This document shows positions 27,004-35,389 of a DNA stretch of 64,000 bases, one piece after another; within the stretch, counting starts at the first letter, position 1, and each line of letters begins with the position of its first letter. The translations under genes and the position numbers were made by a program. This stretch comes from Acinetobacter oleivorans DR1 (GTDB lineage Bacteria > Pseudomonadota > Gammaproteobacteria > Pseudomonadales > Moraxellaceae). Location: positions 558,001 through 622,000 of the forward strand of contig NC_014259.1 in NCBI RefSeq assembly GCF_000196795.1, read 5' to 3'. The notes beneath the pieces are model-generated. The model worked only from the letters and a program-made list of their open reading frames with translations, did not search any database and had not been told where the DNA came from.

Positions 27004-28788
27004 TTATTTAGATTCTTCAGCTTTTGGCTTTTCACGTAAGCGGATGCCCAAGTCACGAAGCTGATTTGCTTCAACAGGAGCAGGTGCTTGAGTAAGTGGA
27101 CATTCAGCAGTTTTAGTTTTAGGGAATGCAATAACGTCACGAATAGAAGTCGCGCCAGTCATTAACATCACTAAACGGTCAAGACCAAATGCCAAACCAC
27201 CGTGAGGAGGAGCACCGTAACGAAGTGCATTTAATAAGAAGCTGAATTTCTCTTCTGCTTCTTCATCAGAAATACCAAGCGCTTCAAAAATCGCTTTTTG
27301 CATTTCTAATGTATAAATACGTAGAGAACCACCACCAACTTCAGTACCGTTCAATACCATGTCGTAAGCAACAGAAAGCGCTTCACCTGGATTGCTCTTC
27401 ACTTCTTCTACGCTTGATTTTGGTAGAGTGAATGGATGGTGAACAGAAGTCCATTTGCCATCGTCAGTTTCTTCAAACATTGGGAAATCAACAACCCAAA
27501 GTGGAGCCCACTCACAAGTTGCAAGATTCAAATCATGGCCAATCTTCACACGAAGAGCACCCATTGCATCATTTACAACTTTAGCTTTATCAGCACCAAA
27601 GAATACGATATCGCCATCTTGTGCGCCAACACGTGCCAACAATTCAAGTACAATCGGTTCAATGAATTTCACGATTGGAGATTGAAGGCCTTCAATTCCT
27701 TTAGCGAGTTCATTAACTTTGATGTAAGCCAAACCTTTTGCACCATAGATGCCAACGAATTTAGTGTATTCATCGATTGCACTACGTGGCAATGATGCTG
27801 CACCTGGAACACGTAAAGCAACAATACGGCCTTTAGGGTCTTTTGCAGGACCCGCAAATACTTTGAACTCTACTTCTTGCATTAAGTCTGCAACGTCAAC
27901 AAGTTTCAACGGAATACGCATATCAGGTTTGTCTGATGCATAGTCACGCATTGCATCTGCGTAAGTCATACGTTGGAATTTATCGAATTTAACGCCAAGA
28001 AGTTCATCGAACATCTTCACAGTAAGGACTTCCATTAAGTCCATAATGTCATCGTCACTCATGAACGATGTTTCAACGTCGATTTGAGTAAATTCTGGTT
28101 GACGATCAGCACGTAAGTCTTCGTCGCGGAAACATTTCGCGATTTGGTAGTAACGATCAATACCACCCACCATCAACAATTGTTTGAATAATTGTGGTGA
28201 TTGTGGAAGTGCATAGAAACTACCATTTTGTACACGACTTGGTACTAAGTAGTCACGCGCACCTTCAGGAGTTGCACGTGTCAAAATAGGTGTTTCAACG
28301 TCTAAGAAACCATTATCTTCGAAATAGTTACGAATAAGATTGGTCAATTTAGAACGGAAGCGTAAACGATCCAACATTTCAGGACGACGAATATCTAAGA
28401 AACGATATTTCAAACGAATTTCTTCAGAAATATTGGTATTTTCATCATTTAAAGGGAATGGAGGTGTTTCTGAAGCGGCAAGAACTTCGATATCTTTACC
28501 TAAAACTTCAATTTGACCACTCACCATGTTGGCATTTTCAGTACCTTCATAACGGCGACGAACACGACCTGTAATTTTTAATACATATTCAGAACGTGCT
28601 TTATCTGCAGTTGCAAATGCTTCTGGAGTATCTGGGTCAATAACCACTTGAACGAGACCATCACGGTCACGCATATCAAGGAAAATAACACCGCCATGGT
28701 CACGGCGACGATGTACCCAACCGCATAGTGTAACGGTTTGGTCGATTTGGGCTTCAGTTAAAGAGCCACAGTAATGAGTTCGCATCAT
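27004..28788 (-). CDS. aspS: Aspartyl-tRNA synthetase
   Basis: This class II synthetase of 594 residues has an N-terminal OB fold (TVTLCGWVHRRRDHGGVIF), motif 2 region KCFRDEDLRADRQPEFTQID, a long bacterial insertion domain, and motif 3 GGLAFGLDRLVMLM near the C-terminus. Two consecutive ATGs are available at the start. It is the conserved right boundary of the outer-core locus in A. baumannii. Whether the enzyme is Asp-specific or also charges tRNA-Asn cannot be judged from this window. Confidence 0.98.
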   Translation of the reverse strand: MMRTHYCGSLTEAQIDQTVTLCGWVHRRRDHGGVIFLDMRDRDGLVQVVIDPDTPEAFATADKARSEYVLKITGRVRRRYEGTENANMVSGQIEVLGKDIEVLAASETPPFPLNDENTNISEEIRLKYRFLDIRRPEMLDRLRFRSKLTNLIRNYFEDNGFLDVETPILTRATPEGARDYLVPSRVQNGSFYALPQSPQLFKQLLMVGGIDRYYQIAKCFRDEDLRADRQPEFTQIDVETSFMSDDDIMDLMEVLTVKMFDELLGVKFDKFQRMTYADAMRDYASDKPDMRIPLKLVDVADLMQEVEFKVFAGPAKDPKGRIVALRVPGAASLPRSAIDEYTKFVGIYGAKGLAYIKVNELAKGIEGLQSPIVKFIEPIVLELLARVGAQDGDIVFFGADKAKVVNDAMGALRVKIGHDLNLATCEWAPLWVVDFPMFEETDDGKWTSVHHPFTLPKSSVEEVKSNPGEALSVAYDMVLNGTEVGGGSLRIYTLEMQKAIFEALGISDEEAEEKFSFLLNALRYGAPPHGGLAFGLDRLVMLMTGATSIRDVIAFPKTKTAECPLTQAPAPVEANQLRDLGIRLREKPKAEESK

Positions 28789-28958
28789 GATGAAAAATAT
28801 CCAAACTATATTGGCTGAAAAGACGGATGCGTAAACCGCGCACCGTCAAAAAAATAAGTTTTCGATTATGCCCTGTTGCATGGTTTGCCACAAGAACTAG
28901 ATCAAAAAACCGCGGAAATTAACCTGAAAATGAGCAATTTGGCAGCAAATTTTCTGAT

Positions 28959-29723
28959 TCATCCCATTCTTTGTTGCCGATCTAAAAACAAGAATAACAA
29001 GCATCCTAAGCTAAAAGTACTTAACCAACCTTGCATAAACTCGTTGATAGAACGGCCTGTAAAATAATAGGTATCGGCATGCCAAACTTCGTGGGGGATG
29101 TAACGTGCATAATCCCAAAATGAAAATAAGCCTAACACTGTAGATAGAATAAACAGAGACCACGCGAAAAATTTAATTTTTTTATCTACTTTCCAGTGTT
29201 GTTTGTAGCGCTGGTAATAGTGAATACCCATCCAACCAAGAAAAGGTAAGGCAAGAACAGAGGAGCCAAGTTGTAAAAGACGATGCAAAGGGTAGGGATG
29301 ACCAAAAAGATGAATAGTTGTCGCTAAAACATCTTTAAATACAAACGTTCGAAAATCTGAATGTGTTAAACCATCCCAAATCAGATGAGTTGCTATACCG
29401 ACAATGAGTGCAAATATAACTCCAATAAAAAATATAAAAATACGTTTTAAAGAGCTGAGGCCAAGATCATGTTGCACACCAAAAAAACGGTACACCACTG
29501 GACGATAAAGAAAATACCAAACTGCACAAAATGCGAGGCCTAATGCAAGGTTGGGATAAATCAGACCTTTCCATTGGTGCGTCAGCATGCTGGACTGAAC
29601 TGTAAATAAGCGGTAAAGATCGGGTGTCATACTCCCAATGGCTAACGCGGCAATTGGTAAAGTGTTTTGGCTAAGCTTAGATAAGGGAGGAGCTATAACG
29701 GCATGAGAGATGGTAAAAGGCAT
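28959..29723 (-). CDS. DUF4184 family integral membrane protein
   Basis: The N-terminus MPFTISHAVIAPPLSKL and the following GSMTPDLYRL resemble the DUF4184 family, whose conserved His and Asp residues recall YdjM-like metal-dependent membrane hydrolases. Five to six hydrophobic segments follow, with another conserved motif GIATHLIWDGLTHSDF. The protein is probably an inner-membrane enzyme or scaffold of unknown substrate. It is divergent from znuD, with a Zur-box-like palindrome in the shared 137-bp region, so zinc might also affect this gene. Confidence 0.78.
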   Translation of the reverse strand: MPFTISHAVIAPPLSKLSQNTLPIAALAIGSMTPDLYRLFTVQSSMLTHQWKGLIYPNLALGLAFCAVWYFLYRPVVYRFFGVQHDLGLSSLKRIFIFFIGVIFALIVGIATHLIWDGLTHSDFRTFVFKDVLATTIHLFGHPYPLHRLLQLGSSVLALPFLGWMGIHYYQRYKQHWKVDKKIKFFAWSLFILSTVLGLFSFWDYARYIPHEVWHADTYYFTGRSINEFMQGWLSTFSLGCLLFLFLDRQQRMG

Positions 29724-29811
29724 TAGAAATCAAAAATTACTCACATCATTTAGTTGACCAGTCTAACGAATCGTCGAATCAGAAATGTTTTTTATTGCAA
29801 AACAAACGAAA

Positions 29812-29826
29812 TGTTATAATATAACA
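29812..29826 (+). promoter_or_regulatory. Zur-box-like operator upstream of znuD
   Basis: TGTTATA-A-TATAACA is a perfect 7-1-7 palindrome, preceded by GAAA, that matches the A. baumannii Zur recognition sequence as I know it. It lies 35 bp before the znuD start codon and inside the divergent promoter region. Zur with zinc would repress znuD; low zinc would release it. Confidence 0.85.
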
Positions 29827-29860
29827 AAAATAAAACATATCGTGATCCGGGACACATCCA

Positions 29861-31936
29861 ATGCAGTTTTATAAAAATATTTTGACCTTATCCATTTTAG
29901 CTGTCATATCCGTTCCTTCGCTTGCAGCAGAAAGTGAAAATGTTGAAAAGTTAGAAACTATTCGAATTAAGGCTCATCCACTTGAGCAAACTTCACAAGA
30001 TTTTGCAGTTGCAGATACTGTTGTTGATCAAAAGCATTTATCGCAAGGGGCCGCCACCATTGGGGATGCGCTGAGTAGTGAAGTAGGAATTTACGCTAAT
30101 CAGTTTGGGGCTGGTTCGAGTCGACCAGTGATTCGTGGGCAAGATGGACCACGCGTTAAAGTACTTCAAAATTCATCAGAAAATATTGATGTTTCGACCT
30201 TGTCTCCTGACCATGCGGTAACTGTAGATCCTGTGCTTGCGAAGCAAGTCGAAGTGATTCGAGGCCCTTCAACTTTACTGTTTGGTGCTGGAACTGTTGG
30301 CGGTTTAGTCAACGTAATTGATAACAAGATCCCTACGCAAATGCCTGAAAATGGTTATGAAGGACAAGTTGGCTTACGTTACAACACTGGAAGTGATGAA
30401 AAACTGGCGAGTGCTGGAGTAACTGTTGGCTTGGGTAGCCAGGTTGCTTTACGTGTCGAGGGGTTAACACGTGATGCGAATAACTACATTGCACCAAATT
30501 ATATTCATGAAGGTGAAAAAGAGCGCCGTGTAGACAATACCTTTGCTCAGGGCGATTCAGTTAATGTCGGATTGTCTTGGATTTATGACCGTGGTTATAC
30601 GGGTATTTCTTATAGCAACCGTCGCGATCAATATGGCTTACCAGGGCATAGTCATGAATACGAAAGTTGTAGCGCTCATTTAACAGGAACACCACATTTG
30701 CATTGTGGAGACCATGAGCATGAAGATGGTGAAGAAGCTCATGATCATGGACAAGAAGCTCATGATCACGAACATGGCGGTCCATGGATTGACTTAAAAT
30801 CTGAGCGTTATGATTTTAAAACTGAGTTAAATGATCCATTTGCAGGCTTCCAAAAGTTACGTGCACAAGCGAGCTATACCGACTATCAACATGACGAAAT
30901 TGAAGAGGGAGCAATTGCAACCCGATTCCAAAACAAAGGCTATGACGGGCGTGTTGAGTTAGTACATAACCCAATTGCAAGTTGGGAAGGGGTGATCGGT
31001 GCACAGTTAGGTCAGCAAAAACTGAATTTAACTGGCGAAGAAGCATTTATGGCACCAACCACTACTAAAAAGTGGAGCGTATTTGCTTTAGAACATAAGC
31101 AATGGAAAGACGTACACTTTGAGCTTTCTGCACGTGCAGATCAGCAAGAGGTTGATGTAGACGATAACTCTAAACAAGATTTTGATGGCTCTGCATTTTC
31201 TTACGCAGGTGCTGCGAATTGGGAGTTTGCACCGAACTATAAACTTTCTTTTGTCGCTTCACATCAGGAACGTTTACCTTTAGCCCAAGAGTTATATGCC
31301 AATGGTGGGCACTTTGCGACAAATACTTATGAGTTAGGAAATGATCAACTCAGTAAGGAAAAATCGAATAATGTTGAGTTAGGTTTGCATTTTGATAATG
31401 ACAAACTTGATTACCATCTTCATGTTTACCATAACTGGTTTGATGACTACATCTACGCGCAAACCCTTGACCGTTATAAAGACTTCCGTTTAGTTCAATA
31501 TACTCAAGATAAAGCACGCTTCTATGGCGCAGAGGGTGAAATTGGTTATCAAATTACACCAATGTACAAGATCAGTGCTTTTGGTGATTATGTGCGCGGT
31601 AAAATTGATGCAGAGGGTAATGCCCCGCGTATTCCAGCAGGACGTTTAGGTACTAAAGTCGACGCAGATTTTGGTGATGGTTTTAGTGGTTCTGCTGAGT
31701 ATTATCATGTCTTTAACCAAGACAAGATTGCAGCTTACGAGACCGAAACTGAAGGCTATAACATGCTTAATCTTGGGGTGGCATATTCTGGGCAATATGG
31801 TGCAAAAACAGATTATCGTGTTTATATGAAAGCGAATAACTTGTTAGATGACACGGTTTATCAACATGCATCTTTCTTATCAAATATTCCACAAGTTGGA
31901 CGCAATTTTACGGTAGGTGTTGATTTTAGTTTTTAA
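29861..31936 (+). CDS. znuD: Zinc-piracy TonB-dependent outer-membrane receptor
   Basis: The 691-residue precursor has a signal peptide (about 1-22, ending SLAA), a plug domain (RPVIRGQDGPRVKVLQNS; VEVIRGPSTLLFGAGTVGG) and a long beta-barrel ending in an aromatic residue, VGVDFSF. A His/Asp/Glu-rich extracellular loop spans about residues 263-307 and also has two cysteines. This loop is the hallmark of ZnuD receptors, which capture zinc or zinc-bound host proteins and import the metal using TonB. The Zur-box-like operator upstream supports the assignment. A terminator follows at 31973-32011. Confidence 0.92.
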   Translation: MQFYKNILTLSILAVISVPSLAAESENVEKLETIRIKAHPLEQTSQDFAVADTVVDQKHLSQGAATIGDALSSEVGIYANQFGAGSSRPVIRGQDGPRVKVLQNSSENIDVSTLSPDHAVTVDPVLAKQVEVIRGPSTLLFGAGTVGGLVNVIDNKIPTQMPENGYEGQVGLRYNTGSDEKLASAGVTVGLGSQVALRVEGLTRDANNYIAPNYIHEGEKERRVDNTFAQGDSVNVGLSWIYDRGYTGISYSNRRDQYGLPGHSHEYESCSAHLTGTPHLHCGDHEHEDGEEAHDHGQEAHDHEHGGPWIDLKSERYDFKTELNDPFAGFQKLRAQASYTDYQHDEIEEGAIATRFQNKGYDGRVELVHNPIASWEGVIGAQLGQQKLNLTGEEAFMAPTTTKKWSVFALEHKQWKDVHFELSARADQQEVDVDDNSKQDFDGSAFSYAGAANWEFAPNYKLSFVASHQERLPLAQELYANGGHFATNTYELGNDQLSKEKSNNVELGLHFDNDKLDYHLHVYHNWFDDYIYAQTLDRYKDFRLVQYTQDKARFYGAEGEIGYQITPMYKISAFGDYVRGKIDAEGNAPRIPAGRLGTKVDADFGDGFSGSAEYYHVFNQDKIAAYETETEGYNMLNLGVAYSGQYGAKTDYRVYMKANNLLDDTVYQHASFLSNIPQVGRNFTVGVDFSF

Positions 31937-31972
31937 GGCTTTAACACGAAACTAAACTTGAAAAATCAATCC

Positions 31973-32011
31973 AAAAGACCTAATTTGAAACCATCAAGTT
32001 AGGTCTTTTTT
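31973..32011 (+). terminator. Terminator after znuD, abutting the next start codon
   Basis: AAAAGACCTAA pairs with TTAGGTCTTTT, loop of 15 nt, then T residues. The T-run ends directly at the ATG of the phospholipase D-like gene (32012), whose AGG ribosome site lies within the right arm. Confidence 0.85.
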
Positions 32012-33475
32012 ATGCGTATTTTTCAACGAATTCATCAAAAAATAAATTGGTCAGGGCGTCGTTATATGGCGATATTACTTTGCGTTGTTGCTATTGCATA
32101 TATTGCATCGGCAATTTACCACACAGTAAAACCATTGCCGCAAGGGATTAACTTTAGTGGCAAGCTTAGACATGCCGATGTCAAATTTTTAGCAGATAAA
32201 ACCTACCTTGATGCAAAAGGGCAACAACAGGTTGATCAGCATATCTTTGATGAAATCTTGAAAATGATTGATGAGGCAAAAACCACAGTTGTGGTCGACA
32301 TGTTCTTGTTTAATTCAGAAGTGGGTGACTCAAAACTGAAGCAAAGGCCATTAATGCAAGAGTTAACCGATGCATTAGTCAGTAAAAAAAGACAAAATCG
32401 CCAAATCCAGATTGTATTAATTACTGACCCGATTAACTCAGTATATGGTGGTTTAAGCCCTGAACATTACCGCCAGTTACGTCAAGCGGGTGTTGATGTG
32501 ATTGAAACCAATTTAGCTCCTTTACGTGCTTCTAATCCGTTCTGGTCAGGCTTATGGTACATCTGCTGTCAGAATGTTGGAAATAACCCTGAGAAAGGCT
32601 GGTTGCCAAATCCATTCGGTGATGAAAAAATTACACTGCGCAGTTATTTGAACTTATTTAATTTTAAGGCGAATCACCGTAAAACTGTAGTCGTCGATAC
32701 TGATGCTGGTTGGAAGTCACTGGTGACTTCAGCAAATCCGCATGATGGTAGTTCTAGACACTCAAATGTTGCATTAGTTGTAACAGGAGCGACAGCCGCA
32801 GATGTTTTACAATCTGAAGCCGCGGTTGCGCGAATGTCAGGTAGTAGTTCTCCATCGCTCATTTTAGGTGACTTTGAAAAAGACGTAACCAAACCTCAAG
32901 TTCAGGTGTTAACTGAAGGGGCGATTTATCAATCTGTATTGAAATTGATTAACTCAGCTAAGCCTAAAGAGCATCTTGATTTAAGTATGTTCTATTTATC
33001 TGAGCGCAAGATTATTCAGGCCCTAAAAAGCGCTCAAGATAGAGGGGTTATTGTCCGAGTTTTACTTGATCCAAATAAAGATGCGTTTGGTCGACAAAAG
33101 AATGGTATTCCTAACCGACAAGTTGCTTCAGAGCTACATGCTGCGGGTATTCCAATCCGTTGGTGTGATACACATGGTGAGCAGAACCATAGCAAAATGA
33201 TTTTGAAATATAACGCCCAACAAGCTGAATTAATTGTAGGATCTGCTAATTTTACAGCCCGTAATTTAAAAAATTACAACCTTGAAACGGATATGTTGGT
33301 TGTGGGTAAAGTTCAAGATCAAGTCTTTAAAGATGCACAAGATTACTTCAATACCTCTTGGTCAAACCTACAAGGTAGACAGATGAGCGTGGATTACGCG
33401 AAGTATGCAGATGAGTCTAAAGTGAAGTATTGGATTTATCGTTTTATGGAATGGTCAGGTTTGTCGACTTTCTAA
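32012..33475 (+). CDS. Phospholipase D / cardiolipin synthase-like protein
   Basis: The 487-residue protein has an N-terminal membrane anchor (about 18-38) and two PLD-type catalytic motifs: NHRKTVVVD near residue 222 and NHSKMILKYNAQ near residue 393 with GSANF following, that is, HxK motifs with trailing Ser/Asn residues. The fold fits cardiolipin synthases or phospholipases D acting on envelope phospholipids. The start may be at 32012 or at the ATG at 32066 just before the hydrophobic segment. Substrate is not determined by sequence alone. Confidence 0.88.
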   Translation: MRIFQRIHQKINWSGRRYMAILLCVVAIAYIASAIYHTVKPLPQGINFSGKLRHADVKFLADKTYLDAKGQQQVDQHIFDEILKMIDEAKTTVVVDMFLFNSEVGDSKLKQRPLMQELTDALVSKKRQNRQIQIVLITDPINSVYGGLSPEHYRQLRQAGVDVIETNLAPLRASNPFWSGLWYICCQNVGNNPEKGWLPNPFGDEKITLRSYLNLFNFKANHRKTVVVDTDAGWKSLVTSANPHDGSSRHSNVALVVTGATAADVLQSEAAVARMSGSSSPSLILGDFEKDVTKPQVQVLTEGAIYQSVLKLINSAKPKEHLDLSMFYLSERKIIQALKSAQDRGVIVRVLLDPNKDAFGRQKNGIPNRQVASELHAAGIPIRWCDTHGEQNHSKMILKYNAQQAELIVGSANFTARNLKNYNLETDMLVVGKVQDQVFKDAQDYFNTSWSNLQGRQMSVDYAKYADESKVKYWIYRFMEWSGLSTF

Positions 33476-33560
33476 GCCTAACTTTATATAAAGCTTGAGG
33501 CTCTATCTTCACGACGGAGTCCTAATTGGTTCTAAACTTGGAGCTTATTTATTGCCGTGA

Positions 33561-33695
33561 TTTTGTACAAAATTGGCAAGGTGATTAGCGACATGGATGT
33601 CGCCGTTTCACTGTGTTGCAGGGAAGCAACATCAGTGAAACAAAGGTTTTTGTCACTTTTGACCTCTCAAAAGTGAGGCATTAGCCTGTACAAAA
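33561..33695. repeat. Nested palindromic intergenic element
   Basis: Outer inverted repeats TTTTGTACA (33561-33569) and TGTACAAAA (33687-33695) enclose three further palindromes: GCGACAT-GG-ATGTCGC (33588-33603); a hairpin at 33605-33641 whose outer arms are GTTTCACTG/CAGTGAAAC and inner arms GTTGC/GCAAC; and TCACTTTTGA/TCAAAAGTGA (33653-33676). No ORF fits. The architecture suggests a mobile or dispersed repeat, or a structured RNA, but copies elsewhere are not in the window. Confidence 0.7.
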
Positions 33696-33741
33696 GACAT
33701 TAGAACATCACTGTAAGTAAAGGCTGTGCCACAAGTCCGAT

Positions 33742-34188
33742 TTAAGGCGCTGGAGGAATCAACTGATCCAACGTCTTATCATCTAACTTTTCTAATTCAC
33801 TCAAATCAGTCTTAATTTTCCACTGCGACTCATCATCTACAGGATTTGGTAAACGTGCCTCAAGCCAGTCACAAACCACATCTGGGTTAAACTCAGGATG
33901 GTTACACTGAATAATCCAAGATAAAAAGTCTTTCGCTTCACCGTTCATGTATGGCGGTGGAGAAACAGGGAAGAATAAAGTCGGTAGACGTTCATTCGTC
34001 GATAGATAGTTTAAAACATGCCCTAATTCTTGAACTGTTTGCCATGCTAGCGGATGTTCTACATCAATACTGAACTTAAACCACCAAGCATGTTCGCCGT
34101 CTGCTCCATGAGCCATAATACGGGCTTCTTGTACGGTTGGAACTTTGCAAAAAAATTGATGAAGACGTTCAAAACTGATTTCAGACAC
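33742..34188 (-). CDS. Conserved hypothetical protein
   Basis: The 148-residue soluble protein has no signal peptide or membrane helix. It is rich in Trp and acidic residues (GEHAWWFKFSIDVEHPLAWQ; FFPVSPPPYMNGEAKDFLSW; VVCDWLEARLPN). The composition and codon pattern are those of a real gene, but I recognise no family. It follows an 11-nt gap after a 31-codon ORF with a strong ribosome site, so it may be translated downstream of a leader peptide. Confidence 0.75.
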   Translation of the reverse strand: MSEISFERLHQFFCKVPTVQEARIMAHGADGEHAWWFKFSIDVEHPLAWQTVQELGHVLNYLSTNERLPTLFFPVSPPPYMNGEAKDFLSWIIQCNHPEFNPDVVCDWLEARLPNPVDDESQWKIKTDLSELEKLDDKTLDQLIPPAP

Positions 34189-34198
34189 AGCAATTGAC

Positions 34199-34294
34199 CT
34201 AGTTTGAAAAATGGTAATGGTAGCACAGATACAGATTCTTCATATTTTCTTTATAGTCATTACAAACAATATCAATCAAAGCTGTTTTATTCAT
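34199..34294 (-). CDS. Possible 31-residue small protein or leader peptide
   Basis: An ATG at 34294 is preceded by AAGGAG with a 5-nt spacer (34300-34305), a near-ideal ribosome site. The product would begin MNKTALIDIVCNDYKEN and end YHYHFSN. It stops 11 nt before the 148-residue gene on the same strand. It could be a real small protein, a leader, or the stub of a decayed longer gene. I found no family resemblance. Confidence 0.4.
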   Translation of the reverse strand: MNKTALIDIVCNDYKENMKNLYLCYHYHFSN

Positions 34295-34352
34295 GGTTTC
34301 TCCTTGACTCTCTTTTAATCTAGCTTCAGATCAAGATAAAAGGAAATAGGTC

Positions 34353-34736
34353 ATGAAAAAGCCAATCGTTCTTGTACTTTCAACATTAATGTTGGGTGTG
34401 TCAGCTACTGCGATGGCCGATACAAGTCATCGTTGGGACAATAATCATGGTAAAAACTATGATCGATATGAGCATCGTGATGACCGCCGTCATGACTACC
34501 GAAATGATCATCGCGCTCCACAGTGGTCAAATGCCGATCGCGGTAAGCACTATGGTCGATATGTAGCATTTAAGCGTGGCGATCGTGTTCCAGCAGAATA
34601 CCGCAATAGTCGCTATTATGTTTCAGACTGGAGATCGCATCGTTTGTATGAGCCACCACGTGGATACCGTTGGGTTAAAACACCGAATCAATATTTACTT
34701 GTAGACTCAAAACATCAAATTTATCGTGTCCGTTAA
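34353..34736 (+). CDS. RcnB-family periplasmic protein
   Basis: The 127-residue protein has a signal peptide (about 1-22, ending ATAMA), a His/Arg/Asp-rich low-complexity stretch (about 23-65), then the RcnB domain with FKRGDRVPAEYRNSRYYVSD, LYEPPRGYRWVKTPNQYLLV and a hydrophobic end. E. coli RcnB modulates nickel/cobalt efflux by RcnA; no rcnA or rcnR homologue is adjacent here, so a metal role is only an inference. AGGAAATAGG precedes the ATG. Confidence 0.85.
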   Translation: MKKPIVLVLSTLMLGVSATAMADTSHRWDNNHGKNYDRYEHRDDRRHDYRNDHRAPQWSNADRGKHYGRYVAFKRGDRVPAEYRNSRYYVSDWRSHRLYEPPRGYRWVKTPNQYLLVDSKHQIYRVR

Positions 34737-34756
34737 TTTTGAAATATAGAATATAT

Positions 34757-34786
34757 AAATGGCCTCAATATTGAGGCCATTTTTTT
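34757..34786. terminator. Bidirectional terminator between the RcnB-like gene and psiE
   Basis: The AAATGGCCTCAA / TTGAGGCCATTT palindrome with a T-run serves both convergent genes. Its right end touches the psiE stop codon. Confidence 0.88.
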
Positions 34787-35267
34787 ATGCTAATTCATCA
34801 TCTTGAGGCTGAGGAGGCTTTAAAGGCGTTGGTGTTTTTGCATGTTTCTCTCTCATCACTGACGGATAATTCCAAGATGCAAAACGAACAACCAAGATAG
34901 AAAGAGCTAAAATAAGAATCGAGCCGGTAATAATGACTTGGTCCATATCCGCTTTATGGTCATGTTGGATATCGGAAATGAGTAGGCGGGTTAACGCCGT
35001 AATCGCAACATAAATAAGAAAGCGTACAGGCATATGATTGGTTTTAAAGTAAATTCCAACCATTGCTCCAAGTTCTAAGTATATAAATAATAATAAAATA
35101 TCATCAATTGAAGCATACTTTTTGACAGTCAAAATTTCAAAAACAGTATTGGCTGCGGACCAAGCCACCATACATCCAATAATAAACAGGGCTAAATAGT
35201 GGAAGGCTTCTACGGCGTAATGACCAAAACGGTCAAGTATTCGCTCGTATTTTTTAGGATCAGGCAT
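34785..35267 (-). CDS. psiE: PsiE-family inner-membrane protein
   Basis: The 160-residue protein has four hydrophobic helices with the family core FGHYAVEAFHYLALFIIG, DDILLLFIYLELGAMVGIYF and NHMPVRFLIYVAITALTRLL. E. coli psiE is induced by phosphate starvation; I see no obvious Pho box here. The cytoplasmic tail is short and proline-rich. Function of the family is unknown. Confidence 0.88.
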   Translation of the reverse strand: MPDPKKYERILDRFGHYAVEAFHYLALFIIGCMVAWSAANTVFEILTVKKYASIDDILLLFIYLELGAMVGIYFKTNHMPVRFLIYVAITALTRLLISDIQHDHKADMDQVIITGSILILALSILVVRFASWNYPSVMREKHAKTPTPLKPPQPQDDELA

Positions 35268-35344
35268 AGTAAGATCTTTTGTTTGTTTCTTAATGTTTAG
35301 AAATTAAACAAATTTCATGCCAATGAAAATAGTAAATACAAAAT

Positions 35345-35376
35345 AAAAAAGCGCCTGAATATTCAGACGCTTTTTC
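35345..35376 (-). terminator. Terminator downstream of acyl-CoA dehydrogenase 1
   Basis: AAAAAAGCG and CGCTTTTT pair around an inner CTGAATATTCAG palindrome. It lies 14 bp past the stop of the gene at 35390-37171 and has T-runs on both strands. Confidence 0.8.
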
Positions 35377-35389
35377 ATAAAGAATTTAA

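Noticed and set aside
27436..27943. ORFs opposite aspS, up to 119 codons
   Set aside because: They are antisense to conserved synthetase sequence and have no plausible start signals.
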